From assembly GCF_002177115.1 (NCBI RefSeq), contig NZ_MVAG01000122.1, positions 372,001 through 436,000 of the forward strand: DNA of 64,000 nucleotides. Direction: 5' to 3'. The notes beneath the pieces were generated by a model, which saw only the letters and a list, made by a program, of their open reading frames with translations, was not told the origin of the DNA and made no database searches. Position numbers and translations under genes: made by a program. Shown here one piece after another: positions 27,188 to 36,628 of the stretch. Source of the stretch: Chryseobacterium mucoviscidosis. Its GTDB lineage: Bacteria > Bacteroidota > Bacteroidia > Flavobacteriales > Weeksellaceae. Numbering within the stretch: the stretch's first letter is position 1; the number at the start of each line of letters is the position of its first letter.

Positions 27188-27218
27188 TAAAAAAAGTGTA
27201 ACGAATTGTTACACTTTC
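27188..27218 (-). terminator. Terminator of the atpDC operon
   Basis: On the minus strand: AAAGTGTAAC, loop AATTC, GTTACACTTT followed by a T-run, about 30 bases past the atpC stop. The perfect palindrome can work in both directions. Confidence 0.85.
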
Positions 27219-27246
27219 TTGAAAATATATTTAGCTTTTCATTTAA

Positions 27247-27528
27247 TTATTCACAAAGGATAATTCCTTTATTATGATTAAATTCTACAACACCGCTTTT
27301 GATAGGGTAAGAAAAAACTGAATCTTTCTCATTTTCTTTCGTAAAGTATTTTGAATAAGCTTCATCGATAGATTTAGCGTATAATTTTACTTTACCACCG
27401 ATTAAAGAAGAAACAATTCCTGCGTGGTTTTGCATGATGTGGAATTCACCATTTTTTCCAGGCAGTAATACTGAGTCTACTTCTCCTTCAAAAACTACGT
27501 ATTCTGGTGTTAAAATTTTTATATTCAT
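27247..27528 (-). CDS. atpC: F1Fo ATP synthase epsilon subunit
   Basis: 93 residues: the N-terminal beta-sandwich only (MNIKILTPEYVVFEGEVDSV, LLPGKNGEFHIMQNHAGIVS), without the C-terminal helical hairpin of longer epsilon subunits. This short form is common in Bacteroidetes. It sits in the F1 central stalk, coupling rotation to catalysis. It follows atpD by 84 bases on the same strand and ends at a terminator, so atpDC form a separate unit. The remaining ATP synthase genes are not in this window, as expected for the split atp locus of this phylum. Confidence 0.95.
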   Translation of the reverse strand: MNIKILTPEYVVFEGEVDSVLLPGKNGEFHIMQNHAGIVSSLIGGKVKLYAKSIDEAYSKYFTKENEKDSVFSYPIKSGVVEFNHNKGIILCE

Positions 27529-27612
27529 TTTTATGAAATTATAGATTATAGATTTTAAATTATAAATTATTGAAATTCAATCTAAAATCTAAAATTTAAC
27601 ATTTAAAATTTC

Positions 27613-29172
<1,560 letters not shown>

Positions 29173-29298
29173 TGGTAAAAAACAGATTTTTATCATATCT
29201 TTTTATAAGTCTAAAAAACTGTTCGTTTAGCAATATACCAATAAGTATAGATTAAATATTGGCAAACTGTTATATTGATACTTTGTTACATTATTTCC

Positions 29299-29306
29299 TA
29301 TATTTG
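29299..29306 (+). promoter_or_regulatory. -7 box (TATATTTG) of ribF
   Basis: TATATTTG, 19 bases before the TTG start at 29326. Its position inside the longest open frame rules out the upstream start at 29275. Confidence 0.65.
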
Positions 29307-29325
29307 CAGTCAAAATTTTTCCGGT

Positions 29326-30246
29326 TTGAAAGTTTTCAAAAATTTTAAAGATTATACCTCTCAGAAGCCATTAGCATTGTCTTTAGGAATGTTCGACGGG
29401 GTTCATCTTGGGCATAAAAGTATTATTGATGAATTAATTAACGTAGGTTCACAGAACGATCTGGAAACTGCAGTTCTTACTTTCTGGCCACATCCGAGAT
29501 TTGTTTTTAATCCCAATGAAGATCTTAAGCTTTTAAATACTTTAGAAGAAAAAAAATTTCTGATGGAAAAATACAACATCGAAAATTTATTTCTAAAGGA
29601 ATTTGATGAGGAATTCAGAAATTTAACGGGAGAAGAATTTGTACGCCAGATTTTAATTGAGAAACTGAATGTAAAATATCTGATTATCGGTTACGACCAT
29701 TCATTCGGAAAAAATAAAAGTGGCAATTTTGAACTGCTTCAGAAACTTTCAAAAGAGTTGGATTTTGAAGTTGAACAGATGGAAGCCATTAATATTCACG
29801 AGAATAACATCAGTTCTACAAAAATCCGCAATGCACTTTCAGCAGGAAACATTAAAGAGGCCAATGAAATGTTGGGATACTCCTACTCTGTTTCCGGAAC
29901 AGTGGTTCACGGGAAAAAAATCGGAAGAACAATAGGTTATCCTACCGCCAATATCGAAACGGAATCCATTAAACTTTTGCCTAAAAAAGGAGCTTATATT
30001 GTTGAAGTTTTTGTGAAAGGTCAGCAATATAAAGGAATGTTAAGCGTTGGAACCAATCCGACCGTAAATGGCGAAAAACTTACTGTGGAAGTCTATATTC
30101 TTGATTTTGAAGGAGATATTTATGATGATGAAATTACCGTAAAATTCAGAGACTTTCTTCACGATGAAATTAAATTCGAAGGGCTTGAAAAACTGATTGA
30201 AAGATTAGACGATGATAAAAGATTAACGCAAGAGTATAATTTTTAA
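29326..30246 (+). CDS. ribF: Bifunctional riboflavin kinase / FMN adenylyltransferase
   Basis: 306 residues from a TTG start at 29326. This gives the family N terminus (KVFKNFKDY...KPLALSLGMFDGVHLGH) and lies downstream of the -7 box; the open frame from 29275 starts before the promoter. The N-terminal FAD synthetase domain has GMFDGVHLGHKSII and the later SSTKIRNAL. The C-terminal flavokinase domain has GTVVHGKKIGRTIGYPTANI and GMLSVGTNPTVNG. It converts riboflavin to FMN and FAD in the cytoplasm. Its last four bases overlap the convergent MmcQ/YjbR gene. Confidence 0.96.
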   Translation: MKVFKNFKDYTSQKPLALSLGMFDGVHLGHKSIIDELINVGSQNDLETAVLTFWPHPRFVFNPNEDLKLLNTLEEKKFLMEKYNIENLFLKEFDEEFRNLTGEEFVRQILIEKLNVKYLIIGYDHSFGKNKSGNFELLQKLSKELDFEVEQMEAINIHENNISSTKIRNALSAGNIKEANEMLGYSYSVSGTVVHGKKIGRTIGYPTANIETESIKLLPKKGAYIVEVFVKGQQYKGMLSVGTNPTVNGEKLTVEVYILDFEGDIYDDEITVKFRDFLHDEIKFEGLEKLIERLDDDKRLTQEYNF

Positions 30247-30596
30247 CTGTTTAAAATTTCTTCTTTAACTTTTTTCGTCAAAGATTTAAAGACCAGTTCA
30301 TACGACTGATCGATCATTTTCAGAATTAAATCTTTTCTTAAACCGTCGATAACCACAGAGTTCCAATGGGTTTTGTTCATGTGATAAGCGCCCGTAATCT
30401 GAGGATGCTGCTCACGAAGTTCTGCGCTCCATTCCGGATCTGTTTTTACATTGATTCCGAGAGGCTGTCTTTCAAGACCCATCAATAAAAATACTTTCGT
30501 TCCTACTTTTAGTACAAGGGTTTCATTATCAAAAGGAAAACTTTCGGTTACTCCTTTTTTCGATAAACAATATTCCAGAATTTCGTTGGCGTCCAT
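30243..30596 (-). CDS. MmcQ/YjbR family protein
   Basis: 117 residues, the normal size for this DUF419-type family. Motifs: YCLSKKGVTESFPFDNETLV at residues 9-28, KVFLLMGLERQPLGINVK, and the C-terminal YHMNKTHWNSVVIDG. The family adopts a CyaY-like fold and has been proposed to bind DNA, but its role is not established. Monocistronic, convergent with ribF and overlapping its 3' end by four bases. Confidence 0.92.
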   Translation of the reverse strand: MDANEILEYCLSKKGVTESFPFDNETLVLKVGTKVFLLMGLERQPLGINVKTDPEWSAELREQHPQITGAYHMNKTHWNSVVIDGLRKDLILKMIDQSYELVFKSLTKKVKEEILNS

Positions 30597-30689
30597 TTAA
30601 TTGGTTTAAAAATTGCGAGTTCAATATTATTAAAATTTTGTAAATTTAGTAGGGAAATTCTTCAATTATTAATTAAAATCAAATTCTTT

Positions 30690-31346
30690 ATGAAAGCTTT
30701 AGTTATCGGCGCAACAGGTGCTACAGGAAAAGACCTTGTGAATCAGCTACTTCAGGATAAAGATTTTGAAGAAGTAAATGTTTTTGTGAGAAAACCTCTT
30801 GAAATTGAAAATGATAAATTAAAAGTACATATCGTCAACTTTGAAAAACCTGAAGAATGGAAAGGTGAAGTGAAAGGTGATGTTGCATTTTCCTGTCTCG
30901 GAACAACTTTAAAAGCCGCCGGAAGCAAGGAAGCACAAAGAAAAGTGGATTTTGATTATCAGTACGAATTTGCAAAAGCTGCCAAAGAAAATAATGTAGA
31001 CGATTACATTTTGGTTTCTGCTTACGGAGCGAATCCCCAATCTAAAATTTTCTATTCTAAAATGAAGGGAGAATTGGAGGATGCTGTAAAACAGTTACAT
31101 TTCAACAAGATTACTATTTTCAAACCCGGAATGCTTGAAAGGAAAGATTCCGACAGAACGGGAGAAGTTTTGGGAAGCCGTATTATTAAATTTGCCAATA
31201 AATTAGGACTCTTAGAAAGTCAGAAACCTTTACCGACAGATGTTTTGGCGAAAGCAATGATTAATTCTTCCAAGATTAAAAGCAATGGATATTCCAGTAT
31301 AAAATTGGGAAATATTTTTTGTTTTGCGGAGAAGAGTAATGATTAA
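30690..31346 (+). CDS. NAD(P)-binding Rossmann-fold protein (HTATIP2/NmrA-like)
   Basis: 218 residues. N-terminal dinucleotide-binding loop MKALVIGATGATGKDLVNQL. Other features: AFSCLGTTLKAAGSKEAQRK, DFDYQYEFAKAAKENNVDDY, then LVSAYGANPQSKIFYSKMKG containing the YxxxK-like catalytic pair, and FKPGMLERKD. These match the short atypical SDR group that includes HTATIP2-like oxidoreductases. Substrate unknown. The 3' end overlaps the convergent ADP-ribosylglycohydrolase gene by four bases. Confidence 0.85.
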   Translation: MKALVIGATGATGKDLVNQLLQDKDFEEVNVFVRKPLEIENDKLKVHIVNFEKPEEWKGEVKGDVAFSCLGTTLKAAGSKEAQRKVDFDYQYEFAKAAKENNVDDYILVSAYGANPQSKIFYSKMKGELEDAVKQLHFNKITIFKPGMLERKDSDRTGEVLGSRIIKFANKLGLLESQKPLPTDVLAKAMINSSKIKSNGYSSIKLGNIFCFAEKSND

Positions 31347-32257
31347 AATTTTAACCTAATTTTATGTTTTGTTGTCTCAATAATTTCTTTGATCCAATTA
31401 TAATCCGGTAAATTTTTCAGTTTTAAAATTAATTCTTCAGGAATATTTTTGGTTCCGATTAATGTTCCCGCAATCTGTCCTGCAATAGAAGCATTGGTAT
31501 CCGTATCTCCTCCGCAATCAATGATTTCCTGAAACACTTTTTCCAATCCTAAATCCAGAATTTTAGTGGAACAAAATATAGCAAAAGGAACAGAATTGAC
31601 TACATATCCATTATTGCCCAATTTGGATATTTCTGAAATTGAGCAACGATTTCCTTTGTAATTGATTTCAATTAATCTGTCTCTTACGTTCGTGTCAGGA
31701 ATTTCAGGAATAATGATCTCAAAAAGATTATTTCTTCCATTCCAATCAGAATTCAGAATTGCTTTTATGGAAAGAAAAACAGCAAAAGCTCCGGCAAAAG
31801 CTTCATCATTTCTATGTGTTACCTTACAGGCTTCGTAGATATCTGATCTCGTTACATCCTGAAAAAAAGCGAAAGGAGCAATCCTCATCGCTCCTCCGTT
31901 TCCTGCGGCAAATTCTCCGATTCGTCCTGCCTGACTCCAGTGAATTCCGGCTTCGGTATCTAAAATTGCCTTAAGTGTAGAAGCGCCAATTCCTTTTAAA
32001 TTCCCGCTTCTGTAATATTCTGTAAACTTATTGATAAGATTTTCAGGGTTAAATTTACCTTCAGTTAAAACTTCACAAGTTGCTAAAGTCATCTGAGTAT
32101 CATCTGTAATACTCCAAACTCTTCGCCTGGTATTCCTTTTTCCTAAATAGTAAATCTGCGAATTCTCGGTTTTAACTTCGTTTTCATAACTGCTTCCCCA
32201 CGCATCGCCAATGGCTCCGCTCATGATACAGGCTTCAAACCGATCCAGAAAATCCAT
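31343..32257 (-). CDS. ADP-ribosylglycohydrolase family protein
   Basis: 304 residues of the DraG/ARH fold. The metal-binding motifs are all visible: GAIGDAWG near residue 16, WSITDDTQMTLATCE near residue 50, and the C-terminal CGGDTDTNASIAGQIAGTLIG. Two Mg ions bound by these acidic residues cleave ADP-ribose from protein or small-molecule acceptors. The target is not evident; no ADP-ribosyltransferase gene is next to it. It is 12 bases upstream of the next minus-strand stop region (glutathione peroxidase gene at 32270-32848), so the peroxidase and this gene may be cotranscribed. Confidence 0.92.
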   Translation of the reverse strand: MDFLDRFEACIMSGAIGDAWGSSYENEVKTENSQIYYLGKRNTRRRVWSITDDTQMTLATCEVLTEGKFNPENLINKFTEYYRSGNLKGIGASTLKAILDTEAGIHWSQAGRIGEFAAGNGGAMRIAPFAFFQDVTRSDIYEACKVTHRNDEAFAGAFAVFLSIKAILNSDWNGRNNLFEIIIPEIPDTNVRDRLIEINYKGNRCSISEISKLGNNGYVVNSVPFAIFCSTKILDLGLEKVFQEIIDCGGDTDTNASIAGQIAGTLIGTKNIPEELILKLKNLPDYNWIKEIIETTKHKIRLKF

Positions 32258-32269
32258 TCAATAATTTAG

Positions 32270-32848
32270 TTATTTCAAATATTTCGTAATCGCTTCGTCC
32301 GTTGGTTTTGTTGTACTTACGAAAGAATCGATCAGTTTTCCGTTTTCGTCCACCAAAAATTTGGTGAAATTCCAAAGGATCGTTGTATTTTTTACTCCAT
32401 TTAAATCTTTTTCCGTTAAATATTGGAAGATTGGAGCTGTGTCGCTTCCTTTTACTGAAACTTTGGCAGCCATCGGGAATGTTACTCCATAATTTTTCTG
32501 GCAGAAAGCTCCGATTTCTTTATTGCTTCCCGGTTCCTGACCTCCGAAATTGTTGGCAGGAAATCCTACTACCACCAATTTGTCTTTATATTCTTCAGCA
32601 ACTTTTTCAAGATCAGCATATTGAGGAGTGAATCCACATTCTGAAGCAGTATTTACAATTAGGATTTTCTTTCCTTTAAAATCTGCAAAGTTAATCTGCT
32701 TTCCTTCTTCCAAGGCATCAACCTTGAAGTCGTATATTGATTTTCCCATAAGTTCTTTTGTTTTGGCTTTAGATTCTTCACTTTTTTTCTGAGCGCAGCT
32801 GTTGAAAAATGCAACAACTGACAAGAACATTAAAAATAACTTTTTCAT
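32270..32848 (-). CDS. Glutathione-peroxidase-family thiol peroxidase, lipoprotein
   Basis: 192 residues. Lipoprotein signal MKKLFLMFLSVVAFFNSC, then a thioredoxin-fold GPx domain with the peroxidatic Cys in NTASECGFTPQYADLEKV, FPANNFGGQEPGSNKEIGAF and WNFTKFLVDENG. In many homologues the second motif reads FPCNQF; here the Cys is Ala, so the resolving chemistry must use another Cys (for example the Cys in AFCQKNYG). Likely reduces hydroperoxides at the cell envelope with a thioredoxin-like donor. It follows the LolA-like gene by 21 bases, same strand. Confidence 0.92.
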   Translation of the reverse strand: MKKLFLMFLSVVAFFNSCAQKKSEESKAKTKELMGKSIYDFKVDALEEGKQINFADFKGKKILIVNTASECGFTPQYADLEKVAEEYKDKLVVVGFPANNFGGQEPGSNKEIGAFCQKNYGVTFPMAAKVSVKGSDTAPIFQYLTEKDLNGVKNTTILWNFTKFLVDENGKLIDSFVSTTKPTDEAITKYLK

Positions 32849-32869
32849 AACTCAATTTTATTATCTGAT

Positions 32870-33532
32870 TTAAAATTTAAATGTATTGGCAGGAAATACC
32901 TTATTAATATCAATCCTGTTGATGAGCATTACGTAATCTCCGTCTTTTTTTGCACTGGAAGATTCTATCCTGAAAGGCATGGATAAATTTCCGACTTTTT
33001 TGTAATCTGAATATGTTAAAGTTTCATCTTTTTTCACTTCTTTCAGCAACATATAGTTTTTTGTGTCGAAATAATAGATGTTTTTGTTAACATTTTTAGT
33101 TAATTCCACTTTATGACAGTAAATATTTCCTACCACTTCTTTGCCTAAATATTTCGCTTCAAATCCTTTATTTTCCCAGTCTATAAAATCATTGTCGAAA
33201 CTTTCCGCTACATATCCTGCATATTCCTGAACTTTGTTGGTGGCATAATTCATGGCATATCCTTTTGATCCGTCGTAGCCTTCAATGGCTGTATCTTTTC
33301 CGCTAATGGTGATGACGGTTTTGGTAAGATTCGGACGCTGCTGATAAATTTTGATAGGATATTCATCCTTGATTCCTAGGATAACTCTTCCCTGCAGCAA
33401 TACTGAATTTAATAGTTTCCAATTGGTTAATCCTCCGGACAATTCAATGTTTTTATCAATAATTTCTTTGGCGGTCTGCGCAAAAAAGGATTGTGAAATC
33501 ATCAGGACGAATACTAAAAGTAACTTCTTCAT
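32870..33532 (-). CDS. Secreted LolA-like / outer-membrane lipoprotein-sorting-type protein
   Basis: 220 residues. Signal peptide MKKLLLVFVLMISQSFFAQT. The mature protein has the LolA/LolB-like half-barrel pattern: KEIIDKNIELSGGLTNWKLL, TAIEGYDGSKGYAMN, YYFDTKNYMLLKEVKKDETL and YSDYKKVGNLSMPFRIES, the last being very typical of Bacteroidetes periplasmic proteins of this type. Probably a periplasmic carrier or binding protein for a lipid or lipoprotein, but no defined substrate. It lies upstream of the GPx-like gene and likely in its operon. Confidence 0.75.
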   Translation of the reverse strand: MKKLLLVFVLMISQSFFAQTAKEIIDKNIELSGGLTNWKLLNSVLLQGRVILGIKDEYPIKIYQQRPNLTKTVITISGKDTAIEGYDGSKGYAMNYATNKVQEYAGYVAESFDNDFIDWENKGFEAKYLGKEVVGNIYCHKVELTKNVNKNIYYFDTKNYMLLKEVKKDETLTYSDYKKVGNLSMPFRIESSSAKKDGDYVMLINRIDINKVFPANTFKF

Positions 33533-33622
33533 TAATTTTATTTTATCAATTCAAATATAAGGCTTTTTTAATTTGAAAAATTGAAAATGAAACAATTTGA
33601 AAATGTGAATTACATCACGTTT

Positions 33623-34345
33623 TTAAATTAATCTTCTTGCTTTTTCAAGATCTTCCGGCGTATCTATTCCTACGCCAACGAAATTGGTTTCTATCATCTT
33701 GATTTTCATACCATATTCGAGATAGCGGATGCATTCTATCTTTTCTGAAATCTCCAAAGGTTTCATTTCCAGTTTTGAGAACTGGATCAAAGCGTGTTTT
33801 CTGAAGGCATAGACCCCAATATGTTTGAAATAATCAACACTATACGAAATTTCACGATGGAATGGAATCACAGAACGGCTGAAATACAATGCGAAACCAT
33901 TGTTGTCGGTAATTACTTTCACGTTATTCGGATTCTCAATCTCTTCTTTTTCAGTGAGTTTTATTTTCAACGAAGCCAAAGAAATCTCCTGATTGTCATC
34001 CTGATGAAAAACTTCAATTAATTGTTGTAAAGGTTCTAATTTTAAAAAAGGTTCATCTCCCTGAACATTGATCACGATATCACAGTCGATATTCTGCACC
34101 GCTTCTGCAATACGGTCGCTTCCGGTTTCATGTTGACCGGTCATTACGGCTTTTCCACCATTCTGAATGATTTCATCAAAAATAATTTCAGAATCTGTTG
34201 CCACAAAAACTTCATCAAACAGACCTGTTTCCACGACATTCTGATAAGTGGTTGTGATAACGGTTTTATCTCCAAGCAACTGCATCAGTTTCGCCGGAAA
34301 ACGGCTTGCTTCGTAACGTGCGGGAATAACTGCGATAATTTTCAT
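33623..34345 (-). CDS. kdsB: 3-deoxy-manno-octulosonate cytidylyltransferase
   Basis: 240 residues, normal length. It activates KDO as CMP-KDO for LPS assembly in the cytoplasm. Motifs: [20 protein letters not shown] (residues 6-25, nucleotide binding), [55 protein letters not shown] and [19 protein letters not shown] at the C terminus. It is downstream of the aminotransferase gene but separated from it by a strong hairpin terminator (34366-34408). The upstream pathway gene kdsA is also in this window. Confidence 0.97.
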   Translation of the reverse strand: MKIIAVIPARYEASRFPAKLMQLLGDKTVITTTYQNVVETGLFDEVFVATDSEIIFDEIIQNGGKAVMTGQHETGSDRIAEAVQNIDCDIVINVQGDEPFLKLEPLQQLIEVFHQDDNQEISLASLKIKLTEKEEIENPNNVKVITDNNGFALYFSRSVIPFHREISYSVDYFKHIGVYAFRKHALIQFSKLEMKPLEISEKIECIRYLEYGMKIKMIETNFVGVGIDTPEDLEKARRLI

Positions 34346-34365
34346 ACTATCAATATAATAATTTA

Positions 34366-34408
34366 AAAATCTAACAGTGTAACAATTATTAAACTGTTAC
34401 ACTGTTAG
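34366..34408 (-). terminator. Terminator after the aminotransferase gene
   Basis: Perfect 14-bp stem CTAACAGTGTAACA / TGTTACACTGTTAG with a ~10-base loop, followed on the minus strand by ATTTTT. Lies between the aminotransferase stop and the kdsB start. Confidence 0.85.
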
Positions 34409-34430
34409 ATTGGTATATTTTTTCAATATT

Positions 34431-35684
34431 TTATTTTAAAGCATTTAAAGCATTTTCCAGTTTTGGCATCATGACTTCAATTTCTTCGATTGCCAAACCT
34501 CCTACAGAAGCTCTGAACCAAGGTTCTGATTTTTCTTCCCCGAAAGCAGAGAAAGGAACCAAAGCAACACCTGCTTCATTGATTAAATAGAATACGAGAT
34601 CAGAAGAGTTTTCAATCACCGCTCCGTCCGGTTTTATTTTTCCGATATAATCTAATTTAATCGTAAGATAAAGTGCTCCCATAGGCTCGATGCTGTCTAC
34701 AGAAAGTCCTTTTCCTTTCAAATCCTGAATTCCGCCGTGAAGAACTTTCAGGCTGGCTTCCAGTTTACCTTTAAAATCTTCAACAAATTCATTTACGTCT
34801 TCAGGATTTTCGTAATATTTTGCTGTTGCTTCCTGTTCTGGTTTTGGCGCCCAAGCTCCAACGTGCGTTAAAAGAGCTTTCATTTTGTCCATGATATGAA
34901 CCGGACCAAATCCCCATCCTACACGAACTCCTGTTGCGGCAAGACATTTTGAAATACCGTCGATATAGACCGTAAATTCTTTCATTTCAGGGAAAAGAGA
35001 AACCGGATCTACGTGTTCTGCACCAAAAGTAAGGTTAGAATAAATCTGGTCGTACATTAAATACAAAGGCTTTTCGTCTTCACCTCTTTTCTTATTTTCC
35101 GCTAAAACCAGTTCGCAGATTTCAGAAAGCTGATCTTTTGTAAACATGGTTCCGGTAGGATTTAACGGAGAACAAAGTGCCAGTAAAACGGCTCCTTCCA
35201 GATGTGGTCTAAGATCATCCGCAGTCGGAAGGAAATTGTTTTCAGGAGTGGTTTTTACTTCTACGGCATTGGCAGAAGTAAGGTAAGCGTAATGATTATT
35301 GTTCCAAGACGGAATCGGATACACTACTTTATCACCTTCGTCCACGATTGTTTTGTACACCGCATAGATCAAAGGTCTTGAACCTGCCGTAATTAAAATA
35401 TCATTGGGTGAATAGTCTAAATTCCATCTTGTTTTTAAATCTTTGGAAACTTCTTTTCTTAAAGATAAAAGTCCGTTTGCAGGCGGATAATTTGTCAGGT
35501 TATTCTGATAAGCTTTCTGAATTTCTTCCTTCAATTTTGCCGGAATCGGATAAATATTAGAATTTAAATCACCAATCGTAAGATTCGCGATTTCTGCTCC
35601 TTTTGCCTTTAAATCATTTACTTCATTACCAATTTTTACAATTTCAGAACCAATCAGGTTCGCCGCTAATTTTGAAACTTTCAC
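34431..35684 (-). CDS. Class I/II pyridoxal-phosphate aminotransferase (aspartate type)
   Basis: 417 residues, fold-type I. Features: LTIGDLNSNIYPIPAKLKEE, YPPANGLLSLRKEVSKDL, LCSPLNPTGTMFTKDQL, MYDQIYSNLTFG and the PLP lysine in IDGISKCLAATGVRVGWGF (the PLP phosphate-binding Arg follows). The C-terminal EPWFRASVGG carries the substrate carboxylate-binding Arg. It catalyses transfer of an amino group between an amino acid (probably aspartate) and 2-oxoglutarate, but specificity cannot be fixed from sequence alone. It may be the last gene of a unit with the lipoprotein and phosphoglucomutase genes upstream (gaps of 20 and 15 bases). Confidence 0.9.
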   Translation of the reverse strand: MKVSKLAANLIGSEIVKIGNEVNDLKAKGAEIANLTIGDLNSNIYPIPAKLKEEIQKAYQNNLTNYPPANGLLSLRKEVSKDLKTRWNLDYSPNDILITAGSRPLIYAVYKTIVDEGDKVVYPIPSWNNNHYAYLTSANAVEVKTTPENNFLPTADDLRPHLEGAVLLALCSPLNPTGTMFTKDQLSEICELVLAENKKRGEDEKPLYLMYDQIYSNLTFGAEHVDPVSLFPEMKEFTVYIDGISKCLAATGVRVGWGFGPVHIMDKMKALLTHVGAWAPKPEQEATAKYYENPEDVNEFVEDFKGKLEASLKVLHGGIQDLKGKGLSVDSIEPMGALYLTIKLDYIGKIKPDGAVIENSSDLVFYLINEAGVALVPFSAFGEEKSEPWFRASVGGLAIEEIEVMMPKLENALNALK

Positions 35685-35704
35685 TTTATTTTATTTAAAT
35701 TTAT

Positions 35705-36613
35705 TTAATATTCTCTTCTAATATTTATTTTTCTTACAACTTCTTCTTCAGGAACTTTTGCATCCAGAAGGCTGATTAATTCTTTTGCCTTTTTAGCTAC
35801 AGCAGAATTCGGATATTTCTTTATGATCCTATTGAATTCTTTCCTGTTTTCGTCATATATGGTTCCATCCAAAAACTCGTAAGTTGGTGTATTCTCCATA
35901 CCGAATAAGTAATCATACAAATAATTATTGTATATTTCTTTTACTCTGGAAATCAATGAACTTTTAGGATATTTTTTTATAAAATTTTCCCAAAAAACAG
36001 TCCTTTCTCCTAACTCTTTCCATGAAATTACCAATCCTGCATCCGCCGAATAAAGACCTTCGCTTTCTTTCGCTAACTGTTCGATATACGTATTATAATC
36101 CGGGGTTACTTTATCTTTAAATACAGAAAAATAATGATCCGGAACCGAATGTATTTCGGTATATCCTTCTCCTACTTCTATAAATTCAAGATCAGCTTTC
36201 TTCAGTTCGGCAATCAGTTTCTTTATATTTTCAGGAAACTTGTAACTGTTGCTTTCGGAATCATAATAATTCACATATTCTTCAAGGATCTTATTCAGAC
36301 TTTCGCTTAAACAGTCTGTATATTTTTCACGAATCCTGATATAATCTTCGTATAATTTATCATTCTGTTCAGGTGAATTCTGAGTAATTTCTTTTTCTGC
36401 TTTCTGCTGATACCACTGAAAAGCTGCAATGTAATCTTCCGTCTTATTCCTTGAAGAACAGGCAGTATCAATAGGCTTAAACAAATCCTCTTTTGTTTCT
36501 GCTTTTGAAACGGTGTCTTTTTTAATCTTTCCTACAGAAGTTTTTGGGGCTTCTTTTTTGCAGGAAAAAATAAAAATCAACAGAATAAAAGCCGCTAAAC
36601 TTCTCTTTATCAT
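35705..36613 (-). CDS. Lipoprotein of unknown function
   Basis: 302 residues. Lipobox at residues 14-18 (FIFSC) followed by KKEAPKTS. The mature chain is helical and charged (YIAAFQWYQQKAEKEITQ, KLYEDYIRIREKYTDCL), ending with TPR-like segments (RIIKKYPNSAVAKKAKELIS) where 'KKYPNS' occurs twice (near residues 225 and 270), suggesting a short helical-repeat domain. No enzymatic motif. It lies between phosphoglucomutase and the aminotransferase on the same strand with short gaps, so it is probably coexpressed with them. Confidence 0.7.
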   Translation of the reverse strand: MIKRSLAAFILLIFIFSCKKEAPKTSVGKIKKDTVSKAETKEDLFKPIDTACSSRNKTEDYIAAFQWYQQKAEKEITQNSPEQNDKLYEDYIRIREKYTDCLSESLNKILEEYVNYYDSESNSYKFPENIKKLIAELKKADLEFIEVGEGYTEIHSVPDHYFSVFKDKVTPDYNTYIEQLAKESEGLYSADAGLVISWKELGERTVFWENFIKKYPKSSLISRVKEIYNNYLYDYLFGMENTPTYEFLDGTIYDENRKEFNRIIKKYPNSAVAKKAKELISLLDAKVPEEEVVRKINIRREY

Positions 36614-36628
36614 GAAGATCGAATGAAA

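Noticed and set aside
29275..29325. Longer ribF start
   Set aside because: It begins upstream of the TATATTTG promoter element and adds residues not expected in RibF.
34366..34408. Possible operator palindrome upstream of kdsB
   Set aside because: The 14-bp stem with a following T-run on the minus strand fits a terminator of the aminotransferase gene better than a regulator site.
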